The notes under the pieces are model-generated. The model had not been told where the DNA came from, made no database searches, and saw only the letters and a program-made list of their open reading frames with translations. Shown piece by piece: positions 33,717-43,147 of a stretch of DNA of 64,000 nucleotides (position 1 is the stretch's first letter; each line of letters begins with the position of its first letter). Source of the DNA: Fidelibacterota bacterium UBA7301 (GTDB lineage: Bacteria; Fidelibacterota; Marinisomatia; Marinisomatales; TCS55); NCBI GenBank assembly GCA_002471845.1, contig DKQT01000014.1, positions 15,397 through 79,396 of the forward strand, read 5' to 3'. Position numbers and translations under genes: made by a program.

Positions 33717-34886
33717 ATGACAACTTTAATTGCAACAATCATATTACTGGGGGTCCTGATCTTTATCCATGAACTGGGCCATTACCTGGCGGCCCGATCC
33801 ATCAGTGTCCGGGTGGAACGGTTTGCCATCGGATACCCACCAAGGCTCATGACTTTTACTTCCGTCCCCGATGGATGGGATTTTCGTTTTTTCTTCTATA
33901 AGAAAAATGATGAAGGAAAACTGGCTTGGGGTCCTATCAAGACTAAATTCATTTCACGTCCCGGACGTAAAGGCAGCGGCACGGAATACTGTTTTGCCGT
34001 CATTCCTTTTGGCGGTTATGTAAAAGTGGCCGGCGTAATCGATGAAAGTATGGATGCCACTTTTGAGCATAAGCCCTATGAACTTATGATTAAACCCAAG
34101 TGGCAGCAGATCTGGTTCATGAGCGCCGGTGTAATCATGAATACCGTATTGGCCTTTTTTATTTTTACAGGATTGTCCAACTATAACGGTAAGCCGGTGA
34201 TTTCACAGGAACCGGTGATCAATGAGCTGCTCCCTGGGATGCCGGCGGATGTTTCCGGGCTAAAGTCCGGTGATGTGATTGTGGGGATAGATGGAAAAGC
34301 AATCTCAACTTGGGAAGATCTTACGGCTGAAATTCACCAAAGACCAAATCAGGGAATAAATATAGCCTATTTAAGAAACAGAAAAACGAATTCAGTTACT
34401 TTAGTAACCCATTTTCAGCTTAATCCTTCCAATGGTGATACAATTGGTGTAATTGGTATTTATCCAAAATATGAATATTATCCAGCGACATTTACTGAAA
34501 GCATTGAAATGGGAGCTATGGCCACAGCCAGAGGATTTGGAATGATTGTCCTATCGATACGTATGCTAACATCAGGACAAGCATCTATTAAAGAACTAGG
34601 CGGCCCGATTATGATTGCTCAATTAGCCGGTGAAACAGCTAAAGCGGGTTGGATACCCTTTTTATCTCTTATGGCTCTAATCAGCTGTAATCTGGCTTTT
34701 TTAAATGTTCTTCCTATACCTGGTTTGGATGGTGGTCACATTTTGATTACCTTGATTGAAGGAATCATCCGCCGGCCCTTGACAATTAAAATGCGAATGG
34801 CAATTCAGCAAATTGGTATGGCCTTATTGTTGATGCTGATGATCACAGTTATAGTGAACGATGTGGGGCGACTATTCGGGAATTAA
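33717..34886 (+). CDS. rseP: RseP-type intramembrane site-2 metalloprotease
   Basis: The 389-residue zinc protease has the catalytic HELGH motif (residues 18-22, FIHELGHYLAAR), one PDZ domain (about residues 155-240, PGMPADVSGLKSGDVIVGID) and the C-terminal NPDG-like LPIPGLDGGHILI motif, with four membrane helices. It would cut anti-sigma factors or signal-peptide remnants. An in-frame start at 33675 within dxr is possible, but 33717 gives the hydrophobic N terminus directly. dxr-rseP is a frequent neighbour pair. Confidence 0.94.
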   Translation: MTTLIATIILLGVLIFIHELGHYLAARSISVRVERFAIGYPPRLMTFTSVPDGWDFRFFFYKKNDEGKLAWGPIKTKFISRPGRKGSGTEYCFAVIPFGGYVKVAGVIDESMDATFEHKPYELMIKPKWQQIWFMSAGVIMNTVLAFFIFTGLSNYNGKPVISQEPVINELLPGMPADVSGLKSGDVIVGIDGKAISTWEDLTAEIHQRPNQGINIAYLRNRKTNSVTLVTHFQLNPSNGDTIGVIGIYPKYEYYPATFTESIEMGAMATARGFGMIVLSIRMLTSGQASIKELGGPIMIAQLAGETAKAGWIPFLSLMALISCNLAFLNVLPIPGLDGGHILITLIEGIIRRPLTIKMRMAIQQIGMALLLMLMITVIVNDVGRLFGN

Positions 34887-34900
34887 TGGAATTGTATTTA

Positions 34901-34926
34901 TAGGGTGTGCAGATCTGTGTACCCTA
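34901..34926. repeat. REP-like palindrome between convergent genes
   Basis: A 26-base near-perfect palindrome (TAGGGTGTGCAGA / TCTGTGTACCCTA, three G-T pairs) lies between the rseP and DUF3108 gene ends. It is followed by TTTTAA on the plus strand. It resembles the hairpin at 63820 in its TAGGG...CCCTA ends and may serve as a two-way terminator. Confidence 0.6.
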
Positions 34927-34930
34927 CATT

Positions 34931-35635
34931 TTAACTAACTTTTTTCAACAGCAGGGTCATGGATCCAAATTTCATTTTTATATGAATTTTGACCGGCAGG
35001 CGTTTTTCATCGTCACTGAGCCATATCTGCATATCTCCGGAGTTTTTAAACAAGTTTTTTTTCTCTTTGAATGGGCGTACAACCTTACAGGCAAAAGTTC
35101 CAGCGGGTGAACTAATAACCTCTTTACCAGTCATCTGTAGATTATAATGAACAATTTTTCTACCCTCAAAGGAAGAAAATGACATAACCTCTTTTTCTTT
35201 TAGGGGAATTGTCCTTAGGTAATAAAACATAGAAAATGGGTCGCGGGCTTTAAAGTCAATTTTTACTTCTTTAGTTCCGGTTCGGGCAACAGATTTATCA
35301 TAGTCAAAATGAACATCCACAGATTTTTTATATGATCCCTCGTTTATATTCTTTTTTAATCGATGGGTGAAAAATTCTTCCTTGTCCATCCAGATGTCAA
35401 TTTGGTCACGAATTTTAAATATTCGACTGGCTAATCCCCTCGTTTGTGCCGAAAAGGATACATGGTAAGTCTCATTGCCGTTAATTTCTTCTATTCCAGA
35501 AACATATAGCTCTGCCTGACCTACCGGGAATAAATTGAATTCAGCTGAATATTTCAAGGACTCTCCTGTTTTGAAAGGGACATCCTTAGAAAATGAAAAA
35601 GCTGCCAAAAAAAGTAAAATAAGGGGTTTTTTCAA
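34931..35635 (-). CDS. DUF3108 secreted protein
   Basis: The 234-residue protein has a signal peptide (MKKPLILLFLAAFSFS) and the DUF3108 pattern: GESLKYSAEFNLFPVGQAEL, YHVSFSAQTRG, DPFSMFYYLRTIPL, and CKVVRPFKEKK. Its function is unknown; relatives are periplasmic and beta-rich. It overlaps tsaC by four bases and is the last gene of an lpxL-tsaC-DUF3108 unit. Confidence 0.8.
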   Translation of the reverse strand: MKKPLILLFLAAFSFSKDVPFKTGESLKYSAEFNLFPVGQAELYVSGIEEINGNETYHVSFSAQTRGLASRIFKIRDQIDIWMDKEEFFTHRLKKNINEGSYKKSVDVHFDYDKSVARTGTKEVKIDFKARDPFSMFYYLRTIPLKEKEVMSFSSFEGRKIVHYNLQMTGKEVISSPAGTFACKVVRPFKEKKNLFKNSGDMQIWLSDDEKRLPVKIHIKMKFGSMTLLLKKVS

Positions 35636-36240
35636 GTACGGATAACCTTCAACTTGGATTTTTCTAATTTATAAATTGTGGAACCGGTGGATTTGGGAAG
35701 GATTCCGTCATCAATTAACAAATCAAATTCTCCATTGAATTCAGCAATAATTTCATCGGGATCATTTAATGGTTCTTTTCCAGTTCTGTTTACAGATGTG
35801 GTAGTGATTGGGAATCCCAGTTTATCACATAGATTCGGGCCAAACGGATGGGCCGGGATTCGAATGCCTAAAGTACCGTCGTTTCCCATTAAAGAAGAAT
35901 GGACTATTTTTTCCTTTACGGGTAATATTATGGTAGTTGATCCCCGCAGATATTTTTTTATCATTTCCCAATCTTCGTAGGTGATATCCGACCATGAAAA
36001 CACTGTTGTAGAATTTGGTGCTATGACACTAATGGGTGCTTTACGTCCCTTAATTTTATTCAGCCGTTTGATAGCAGATTCATTGCGGGCATCCACACCA
36101 AAACCATAAAGTGTATCTGTCGGGTAAACTATAATGCCCCCAAAAAGGATAGCATTCCCCGCCGCCTGAATTATATGTTCAGAAGAAATCTTAATGCGGT
36201 CAGTGCTTTTTTGATTCACGCCTTTGCTTGCGTCTTCCAC
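35632..36240 (-). CDS. tsaC: L-threonylcarbamoyladenylate synthase (Sua5/YciO/YrdC)
   Basis: It makes the activated intermediate for t6A37 tRNA modification from Thr, bicarbonate and ATP. The 202-residue protein has IVYPTDTLYGFGVDARN, INKIKGRKAPISV-like binding residues (NKIKGRKAPIS), STTIILP and PITTTSVNRTGKEP. It overlaps the lpxL gene by 25 bases if this ATG is used; no better start is seen except a GTG 7 codons later. Confidence 0.9.
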   Translation of the reverse strand: MEDASKGVNQKSTDRIKISSEHIIQAAGNAILFGGIIVYPTDTLYGFGVDARNESAIKRLNKIKGRKAPISVIAPNSTTVFSWSDITYEDWEMIKKYLRGSTTIILPVKEKIVHSSLMGNDGTLGIRIPAHPFGPNLCDKLGFPITTTSVNRTGKEPLNDPDEIIAEFNGEFDLLIDDGILPKSTGSTIYKLEKSKLKVIRT

Positions 36241-37076
36241 TTACGATGAAACCAAAAATAATGATCCGGGAATTCCCGTACTTTATCTTCCAGCATGTTT
36301 GTATAAGTTTGGGTGATTGTTTCAACGGTTGCGCTTCCATTTAGTTTGATCCGTGAAAATGAAATAACCACTGTACCACTCTTTTCCTTATGAGCTAGGG
36401 AAAAAACCATGGGTGCACCTGAGCGCATGTGAAAAATCGCCGATCCTTTTGGTGTGGAAGATAACTGGCCAAAAAATTTCACGAATACACCTCTTTTTTT
36501 GGCATCTTGATCACTGGCAATAATGAGCATGTTGTTTTTTTTAAGAAGCTTATACATTTTTTCTAAGGAAGATTTTCTGTACAAATGTTTCATACCATAT
36601 GATTCCCGCAGTTCCTTAAAAAAAGTATCTGCACCACGATTGCCCTGGCGTTGAATGATTCCCCAAACGGGATAGCCATTTTTTCCCAGCCAGGAGCCCA
36701 GTATTTCCCATAATCCGAAATGACCAGTAATGATAATGACACCCTTTCCCTGTTTCGCTGCTTCGTCTATAATATGCTGGTTTTCTACACGAAAATTAAG
36801 GGATTCGTATGATCTCGGCAGTGCCAGAAATTCCATAAAATTTGTGCTAACCAGTTGATATGTTCCTTTTAGTACATTATTGATCCAAGTTTCATTTTTT
36901 TCAGGGAAAGCCGTTTTAATATTTTGAAATGCTTGTTCTTTGCGTATCGGAACGCTGTTAAATGCGAAAGCGCCTAATTGATTGGCAAGGCGGGATCTTG
37001 TTAGATTTGGCAATCGGCGTATCCGTCGGGAGATCACATGTAATAGCCGATAAGTGAATTTATCTTTGAGAGTCAT
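36216..37076 (-). CDS. Lipid A lauroyl/myristoyl-type acyltransferase (LpxL/HtrB family)
   Basis: The 286-residue inner-membrane enzyme adds secondary acyl chains to lipid A. The H-x4-E catalytic motif is seen in IITGHFGLWEILG; DQDAKKRGVFVKFFG and GAPMVFS are family segments, with HYFWFHRKWK at the end (usually WFHRRWK). It completes the lipid A set in this window (lpxA, lpxC, lpxD, lpxL-like); lpxB, lpxH and lpxK are not here. Confidence 0.9.
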   Translation of the reverse strand: MTLKDKFTYRLLHVISRRIRRLPNLTRSRLANQLGAFAFNSVPIRKEQAFQNIKTAFPEKNETWINNVLKGTYQLVSTNFMEFLALPRSYESLNFRVENQHIIDEAAKQGKGVIIITGHFGLWEILGSWLGKNGYPVWGIIQRQGNRGADTFFKELRESYGMKHLYRKSSLEKMYKLLKKNNMLIIASDQDAKKRGVFVKFFGQLSSTPKGSAIFHMRSGAPMVFSLAHKEKSGTVVISFSRIKLNGSATVETITQTYTNMLEDKVREFPDHYFWFHRKWKTQAKA

Positions 37077-37174
37077 AAATGGTTCTTGCCGGGCTATCCC
37101 GAAGCAAAGGAAGTTACTCTAAATTCGTGTTACCATCATTGTTTTTATCGGAGATAACGGCTAAACTCAAGGGA

Positions 37175-38530
37175 ATGAAGCAGCACAAATTATTCATACT
37201 TATTTTATTTATTTCCCTTGGACAAACACAAATTGTCTATAAAGTCCCCATTCATGATACAATCGATTTGGGGTTACCGCCATTCATTGAACGAAGCATA
37301 GAAATGGCGGAAGCAGATAAAGCTGATGCCATTATTTTTGATATTGATACTTTTGGCGGTCGGCTGGATGCCGCTACCCAGATTAAAGACGCTATCCTCA
37401 GCGCGAAAATTTTGACAATAGCCTTTATTAATCGTCGGGCTATTTCTGCCGGAGCGCTCATTTCCCTTTCTTGTGAAAAAATAGTTATGACCAGTGGGGG
37501 AACCATTGGCGCGGCTACGGCAGTGGATATGTCAGGGAAAAAAGGCAGCGAAAAAGTAATCAGTTACATGCGGGAGGAAATGGCCGCCACCGCCGAAAGC
37601 CGTAACCGTAATGTGGATATAGCCAAGGGAATGGTGGATGAAGAATTATCATTTACCCATTTGGTTGTTAATGGCGATTCTGTTGAAGTACACGATTTAG
37701 AAGGACGCAAAGAGGGAAAACTTATAACCCTTACAACAGAACTGGCTATTAAATATGAAATTGCCGATGATGAAAACGAAACTTTTGAAGAATTACTTCA
37801 ATCCCTTGGGTTAGAAAATGCTGAAATCAAAACTACCGGAGAAAACTGGTCTGAAGCCTTCGTCCGCTTTTTGACCAATCCCGTGGTTGCATCACTGCTT
37901 ACCACTTTTGGATTTCTAGGTATTTTATTTGAACTCCAAAGTCCTGGATGGGGGATTCCCGGATCTGTGGGGTTGGTTTGTCTGGCTTTGTCTCTCGGCG
38001 CTTCATTTATCGCTAGATTGGCCACCATGACTGATGTATTAATCATCCTGGCCGGTGTCGCTCTGCTCATATTAGAAATCGTTGTCATCCCCGGTTTTGG
38101 GATTGCAGGGATAGGGGGCATTGCCATGATCTTATGGGGTCTTTACGAACTATTGTTGCCAGACACGCCCATTGGCCCTGAGGTGGAAACAATGGCTATG
38201 TGGGGATTTATCATCGGTATTATTGGGGGATTGATTGGGTTGGTTCTATTGTTTAAATTAATGATCAGAACAACATTCTGGCAGAAACTCACATCCCCCG
38301 GGGTTGAAGGTGCAGAAGCGGGTTACAGCACATCTGTCGGTTGGGAAAATTTAGTTGGAATCGAAGGTGAAACCCAGTCTGACCTTCGTCCTTCCGGATG
38401 GGTCACTGTAGATGGTCAACGCATTTTTGTTGTGAGCGAAGGGGACTTTATTGAAAAAAATTGTAGAGTAAAAATCCTCTCGGTGGATGGAAACCGAGTG
38501 GTCGTAAGAAAACTTAACTCAGAGGAGTAA
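37175..38530 (+). CDS. NfeD-family membrane serine protease
   Basis: The 451-residue protein has a signal peptide (MKQHKLFILILFISLGQTQ), a ClpP-like protease domain (DIDTFGGRLDAATQIKDAI, AISAGALISLSCEKIVM with the likely Ser nucleophile), four or so membrane helices (residues about 245-380) and a C-terminal OB-fold NfeD domain (NLVGIEGETQSDLRPSGWVT). The signal peptide decides this start over the open-frame ATG at 37079. NfeD and the adjacent FloA are a known pair acting in membrane microdomains and quality control. Confidence 0.9.
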   Translation: MKQHKLFILILFISLGQTQIVYKVPIHDTIDLGLPPFIERSIEMAEADKADAIIFDIDTFGGRLDAATQIKDAILSAKILTIAFINRRAISAGALISLSCEKIVMTSGGTIGAATAVDMSGKKGSEKVISYMREEMAATAESRNRNVDIAKGMVDEELSFTHLVVNGDSVEVHDLEGRKEGKLITLTTELAIKYEIADDENETFEELLQSLGLENAEIKTTGENWSEAFVRFLTNPVVASLLTTFGFLGILFELQSPGWGIPGSVGLVCLALSLGASFIARLATMTDVLIILAGVALLILEIVVIPGFGIAGIGGIAMILWGLYELLLPDTPIGPEVETMAMWGFIIGIIGGLIGLVLLFKLMIRTTFWQKLTSPGVEGAEAGYSTSVGWENLVGIEGETQSDLRPSGWVTVDGQRIFVVSEGDFIEKNCRVKILSVDGNRVVVRKLNSEE

Positions 38531-38533
38531 ATC

Positions 38534-39547
38534 ATGGATATTGTTGGAATTATCATGTTAGCACTTTTGCTAATCTTCATTTTTCTATTATTCTATTTCG
38601 TACCTATTGGTATGTGGATTCAAGCGGTTGTAAGTCTCGGTATTGGCCGGATTACAATTCTTGATCTGATCCGTATGCGATTACGGAAAATATCACCCCG
38701 CCTTATTGTGGATGGTGTTATAAATACCCATAAGGCAGGCTTAACAAACGTTAAAACCGATATGTTGGAGACCCATTATATGGCCGGGGGGAATGTACCC
38801 AATGTGGTTATGGCCTTAATCGCTTCGGATAAGGCTAAAATTGTGCTGCCCTTTGAAACAGCAACCGCCATTGACTTAGCCGGACGTGATGTGAAATCTG
38901 CAGTGGAAACCAGTGTTTATCCAAAAGTGATTGATGCACCGCGGGAAGGCTATTTATCCGCTGTTGCCAAAGATGGGATTGAATTGAAAGCCCGTGCCCG
39001 TGTAACAGTGCGGACAAATATTCCTGGGTTGGTCGGTGGCGCCACGGATGATACCATTATCGCCCGCGTTGGAGAAGGCATTGTAAGTGCCATTGGCTCC
39101 TCTATTAATTATGGTGGTGTGTTGGAAAATCCTGATAATATTTCACGGGCTGTATTGGAAAAGGGCCTCGACGCCGGAACCGCTTTCGAAATTCTTTCCA
39201 TTGATATTGCCGATCTGGACGTGGGGAAAAATGTGGGTGCACAACTCCAGGCAGACCAGGCGGAGGCAGACCTTCGTGTGGCCCAAGCAAGAGCGGAAAC
39301 ACGCCGCGCTATGGCCGTTGCGGAAGAACAAGAAATGAAAGCACGAACCCAGGAAATGCAGGCCAAAGTTGTTGAATCTGAATCTCAAGTACCGTTGGCT
39401 ATGGCCCAAGCTTTTCGTGAAGGTAAATTGGGGGTGTTTGACTATGTGAATATGCGCAATATCCAAGCTGATACCGATATGCGTGAATCAATTTCTGGTG
39501 GTTCAGAAAGTGGTTCAACCCAAGCGCCGGAGCGGGATAACGACTAA
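38534..39547 (+). CDS. floA: Flotillin-like protein FloA
   Basis: This is a membrane microdomain scaffold. The 337-residue protein has an N-terminal membrane hairpin (IVGIIMLALLLIFIFLLFYF), the FloA/UPF0365 core (KISPRLIVDGVINTHKAGL, LETHYMAGGNVPNVV) and a coiled C-terminal region rich in Ala/Glu (LQADQAEADLRVAQARAETR). It lies 3 bases after nfeD, with GAGGAG before its start. Confidence 0.95.
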   Translation: MDIVGIIMLALLLIFIFLLFYFVPIGMWIQAVVSLGIGRITILDLIRMRLRKISPRLIVDGVINTHKAGLTNVKTDMLETHYMAGGNVPNVVMALIASDKAKIVLPFETATAIDLAGRDVKSAVETSVYPKVIDAPREGYLSAVAKDGIELKARARVTVRTNIPGLVGGATDDTIIARVGEGIVSAIGSSINYGGVLENPDNISRAVLEKGLDAGTAFEILSIDIADLDVGKNVGAQLQADQAEADLRVAQARAETRRAMAVAEEQEMKARTQEMQAKVVESESQVPLAMAQAFREGKLGVFDYVNMRNIQADTDMRESISGGSESGSTQAPERDND

Positions 39548-40036
39548 ATGGAAGGTCTCGGCTATTGGATTTTTTTAGCGGTGTTGTACCTGCTGTCGGC
39601 GTTGATGAAAAAACGTCAGCGGCAGACGGCCAGCCGACAATTGCATGAGGAGGAACCGGCTTCCAAACCCAAGGGAAAGCCCAATCCTTTCCAGGCGGAA
39701 TTTCTCCAAGACCTGTTTGGGGATATGAAGGAAATGGTCCGTGAACCCAAAGAGGATATCGTCGAAGAATCAGTGGAATTGGATGATTTTGAGATCATTG
39801 AACAAGTGGATCCGGAAGAAATTTTTATTCCCCAGGAGCATGATCATGTAGTCTTTGAGGATCTTTCAGAACCTGGGCCGAAACCAATCCACGATGAGTA
39901 CCGCTTCTGGAAAAAGGAGAAAAAGGAGATTCGGAGTTTCGGCCCTCTTTTTACCAATTTAAATGATCTGAAACGGGGAATCGTAATGAAAGAAATTTTA
40001 GATAAACCCCGCGCCCTCCGGAGAACAATACGCTAA
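39548..40036 (+). CDS. Membrane-anchored acidic protein, unknown function
   Basis: The 162-residue protein abuts floA. It has one N-terminal helix (YWIFLAVLYLLSALM), then a basic patch (KKRQRQ) and a long acidic, probably disordered cytoplasmic region (ESVELDDFEIIEQVDPEEIF). No family is recognised. Its position suggests an accessory to the NfeD-FloA pair. Confidence 0.65.
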   Translation: MEGLGYWIFLAVLYLLSALMKKRQRQTASRQLHEEEPASKPKGKPNPFQAEFLQDLFGDMKEMVREPKEDIVEESVELDDFEIIEQVDPEEIFIPQEHDHVVFEDLSEPGPKPIHDEYRFWKKEKKEIRSFGPLFTNLNDLKRGIVMKEILDKPRALRRTIR

Positions 40037-40042
40037 AAAAGG

Positions 40043-40089
40043 TATGGGCGAGGTATGTTTACCCGCTGGTAGGCGTGGTTTCGCCCATA
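40043..40089. repeat. Palindromic element between convergent genes
   Basis: TATGGGCGA (40043-40051) pairs with TCGCCCATA (40081-40089) across 29 bases that contain a small GGTA/TACC hairpin. It fills the gap between the floA-associated gene and coaE, which converge. There is no T run, so it is more like a REP element than a standard terminator. Confidence 0.5.
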
Positions 40090-40094
40090 TTCAA

Positions 40095-40688
40095 TCAAGT
40101 CAATTTTTCTATAAGGGATTCTATATTTTTTTGGAGTTCTTTCTCTGTACCGTCATTATGGACAACGAAATCAGCAATATTAACTTTTTCTTCTTCCGGC
40201 CACTGAAATTCGATTCGCTTTAGGATTTCTTCCCGGGACAATGTTTTTCGCCCCATAGCCCGTTCCATACGGTGCTTTAATTGGGCTGTTACGACAATTA
40301 CATAATCCAAATGGGCATCGTATCCTGATTCAAAAATCAGTGCAGCATCTACAATAAAAATGCCGTGTTTACCTTTCTCGAGTACACGGTTAAATTCCTT
40401 ATCGATTAAATCATAAATATAAGGATGGACAACTGAGTTTAATCGTTGTTGATGATCTTCATCCTGGAAGACGATACGAGCTAATTTCTTTTTGTCTACC
40501 CTTCCGGTGCCGTCAATAATATCAGTACCAAATTCAGATATAAGTTCATGTTGTACAGTTTCATTGGTTGTAATCAGGTTTTTTGCCTCTTCATCAGCAT
40601 CCAGGACGTAGGCTCCCAATAATCCAAAATGTTGACTGGCCGTACTTTTACCGCTCCCAATTCCGCCCGTAAGTCCTACTTTTAACAT
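40095..40688 (-). CDS. coaE: Dephospho-CoA kinase
   Basis: It performs the last step of coenzyme A synthesis. The 197-residue protein has the P-loop GLTGGIGSGKSTAS, LDADEEAKNL, VHPYIYDLI and IVDAALIFESGYDAHLDYVI. It is the last gene of the long minus-strand run, one base after adk. Confidence 0.96.
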   Translation of the reverse strand: MLKVGLTGGIGSGKSTASQHFGLLGAYVLDADEEAKNLITTNETVQHELISEFGTDIIDGTGRVDKKKLARIVFQDEDHQQRLNSVVHPYIYDLIDKEFNRVLEKGKHGIFIVDAALIFESGYDAHLDYVIVVTAQLKHRMERAMGRKTLSREEILKRIEFQWPEEEKVNIADFVVHNDGTEKELQKNIESLIEKLT

Positions 40689-40689
40689 T

Positions 40690-41250
40690 CTACTTTAAAA
40701 CTCTTAAAATCCGTTTTGTAATTTCAGAAATATTTCCAAGACCATCCACTTCTTTCAGCAAATTTTTATTTTTATAATATTTCAAAAGCGGAGCCGTTTG
40801 ATCCCAGTATACTTTTTGGCGCTGCCGGATTACACTGGGCGTGTCATCACTGCGCCCGGACTCAAGCCCGCGATTAATAAGTCTTTGAACAAGTTCATCT
40901 TCATCGGCTGTGAGACTTACTGCCGCATTCAATATATGGGATTTATTTTCCATGATTTTGTCCAACCCCTCCGCTTGGGGAATAGTTCTTGGAAAACCAT
41001 CCAATAGATATCCCTTTTGTGCATCATCATTTTTCAGGCGATTATCCATGATTCTCAACAAAACTTCATCTGGAACCAGTTTACCATTATCGATAAATGA
41101 TTTGGCTTTTTTACCAATCTCCGATTCGGCAGCCATTTCTGCCCTGAGAATATCCCCCGTGGATAAATGAATAATATTAAAATTTTCACATACTCTTTTC
41201 GCCTGTGTTCCTTTTCCAACACCGGGAGGGCCTAAAAATATGAGACGCAT
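40690..41250 (-). CDS. adk: Adenylate kinase
   Basis: It balances ATP, ADP and AMP. The 186-residue short-form enzyme has FLGPPGVGKGTQAKRVCE, LSTGDILRAEM, YLLDGFPRTIPQAE and LESGRSDDTPSVIRQR. The Cys-containing zinc LID of long forms is absent; the LID is short (NRGLESGRSDD). Confidence 0.96.
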   Translation of the reverse strand: MRLIFLGPPGVGKGTQAKRVCENFNIIHLSTGDILRAEMAAESEIGKKAKSFIDNGKLVPDEVLLRIMDNRLKNDDAQKGYLLDGFPRTIPQAEGLDKIMENKSHILNAAVSLTADEDELVQRLINRGLESGRSDDTPSVIRQRQKVYWDQTAPLLKYYKNKNLLKEVDGLGNISEITKRILRVLK

Positions 41251-41270
41251 TAACTTTCCTGTTTCTCTTT

Positions 41271-42488
41271 CTAGATTAGTATGCCGGCCACTGTTGCCGT
41301 AAGCCAGGACGCCAGTGCACCACCGAACATTGCTTTAAGTCCCATTTTGGCTAAATCTTTGCGCCTTTCCGGAGCAATACCGCCAATGCCTCCAAGTTGA
41401 ATCCCAATTGAAGCAAAATTAGCGAACCCGCAAAGGGCATAACTGGCAATAATAGCTGATCGATCTGATATAGAATTGGTATGCCGTAATTCTGCCAAAT
41501 CACCATAGGCAATAAGTTCAGTTAACACCAGTTTTTCGCCCATGAGGGCCCCTATAGTTCCCGCATCACTCCATGGTACACCCATTGTCCAAGCAAGGGG
41601 ACTGAATATCCACCCTAAGATTTGCTGTAAACTAAGATCCATTAAACCCAGAATAGCATTTACCAAGGCAATCATGGCCACAAAAGCAACCAGCATTGCA
41701 CCTACATTGGCTGCCAATTTCATTCCGGTGGTTGCGCCCCGAGAAAGCGCCTCCATTACGTTGTCATCCTTCTTTTCAATGGCAATATTCAAATCACCCA
41801 TAGTGTCTGAAGATTCAGTTTCCGGATAAATAATTTTTGCAATTACCAGAGCAGCCGGCGCGCTCATAATGGAAGCTGCCATCATATGACCGGCAATCCC
41901 GGGGATATCCTCCAGCATTTTAACATAAATGGCCATTATCCCACCAGCCACGGTTGCGAAACCACCAACCATAACTGCCATCAGTTCTGACCGGGTCATT
42001 TTTGATACAAAAGGGCGTATCATTAGCGGTGCTTCTGTTTGACCCACAAAAATATTTGCCGAAACACTGAGCGTTTCTGAACCGCTTGTTCTCATTGTTT
42101 TCTGCATGGCACGGGCAATCCATTTCACAATGAATTGCATAATACCTAGATAGTAAAGTACTGTTATCAAGGAAGAAAAAAAGATGAGGGTAGGCAGAAT
42201 TCGAAAAGCAAAGTTCATCAACGGTTCTTCTACTATACCTGCCCCAAATGATTTAAAAAGGAAGTCACTGCCTGCATCGGAAAAACTAAGCAATTTTTTA
42301 ATTGCTGTATCAACAACTCCAAAAAAAGGCTGCCCAATAGGTGTCTTAAGGATAAAAACGGCAAATAGAAGTTGTAAACCAAGACCCCAAATAACTAAGC
42401 GCCAGGGAATTGATTTGCGGTTGTTTGACATAGCCACAGCAATGCCCAATAAAGAAAAAATCCCTAGAATACCGACAAACTGTTCCAT
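41271..42488 (-). CDS. Concentrative nucleoside transporter (NupC/CNT family)
   Basis: The 405-residue inner-membrane symporter (Na+ or H+) has about 10 helices and CNT motifs: GQTEAPLMIRPFV, VMVGGFATVAGGIMAIYV, and SYALCGFANFASIGIQLGG. It brings in nucleosides used by the adjacent cdd, udk and tdk products. It abuts tdk and lies 20 bases before adk. Confidence 0.94.
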   Translation of the reverse strand: MEQFVGILGIFSLLGIAVAMSNNRKSIPWRLVIWGLGLQLLFAVFILKTPIGQPFFGVVDTAIKKLLSFSDAGSDFLFKSFGAGIVEEPLMNFAFRILPTLIFFSSLITVLYYLGIMQFIVKWIARAMQKTMRTSGSETLSVSANIFVGQTEAPLMIRPFVSKMTRSELMAVMVGGFATVAGGIMAIYVKMLEDIPGIAGHMMAASIMSAPAALVIAKIIYPETESSDTMGDLNIAIEKKDDNVMEALSRGATTGMKLAANVGAMLVAFVAMIALVNAILGLMDLSLQQILGWIFSPLAWTMGVPWSDAGTIGALMGEKLVLTELIAYGDLAELRHTNSISDRSAIIASYALCGFANFASIGIQLGGIGGIAPERRKDLAKMGLKAMFGGALASWLTATVAGILI

Positions 42489-43049
42489 TTAATTTTCCGG
42501 CGGCTCGAAACAGTTTCTGCAGCGTGCTTCGTATATGTCCGCTTCTCCAATTACGACCTGCTGTGCATTTTTTGTTGTTCTTTGACTACAGGATGCAGGG
42601 TTCCCGCATATTACACAAATTGCGCGGAATTTATCTAAATAATCTGCTTCACACATTAAAGCCGGCATAGGACCAAAGGGTTCGCCACGGAAATCTGTGT
42701 CCAGCCCAGCTACAACAACGCGCTTGTTAGTTTTTGCAAGAGATTTGCATACATCTACAATTTCACCATCAAAAAATTGAGCTTCATCAATGCCGATTAC
42801 ATCCATATTCGCAGATAGATCCAAAATATCCTGAGCATTTTTTACCAGTTTTGATTCCCTTTTAGACTGGTTGTGGGAAACCACGTGGTTTGAACTGAAC
42901 CGGTCATCGATCTGGGGTTTGAAAATGATGGTATTCATTTTGGCAATTTCTGCTCGACGAATCCGGCGGATGAGTTCTTCTGTTTTTCCGCTGAACATAC
43001 TGCCGCAAATCACTTCTATCCAGCCGGTGTCTTTGGGTGTAAGGGTCAT
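42489..43049 (-). CDS. tdk: Thymidine kinase
   Basis: The 186-residue type II thymidine kinase has the P-loop GSMFSGKTEELIRRI, DEAQFFDGEIVDV and zinc Cys pairs (CVICG and CRNC). It salvages thymidine to dTMP. Confidence 0.96.
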   Translation of the reverse strand: MTLTPKDTGWIEVICGSMFSGKTEELIRRIRRAEIAKMNTIIFKPQIDDRFSSNHVVSHNQSKRESKLVKNAQDILDLSANMDVIGIDEAQFFDGEIVDVCKSLAKTNKRVVVAGLDTDFRGEPFGPMPALMCEADYLDKFRAICVICGNPASCSQRTTKNAQQVVIGEADIYEARCRNCFEPPEN

Positions 43050-43073
43050 TTAATTTCTGTCCATTAAATATCC

Positions 43074-43098
43074 GCCTGCTTTATGAGAGTGGGCAGGC
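43074..43098. repeat. Hairpin between udk and tdk
   Basis: GCCTGC (43074-43079) and GCAGGC (43093-43098) can pair across 13 bases in the 98-base gap. There is no T run on the minus strand, so its role (attenuation, processing or none) is unclear. Confidence 0.3.
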
Positions 43099-43147
43099 AC
43101 AAAAAGTGCAAAAAATAGTGTATCAAAAATTTGTCTGTTTTCTTTAG

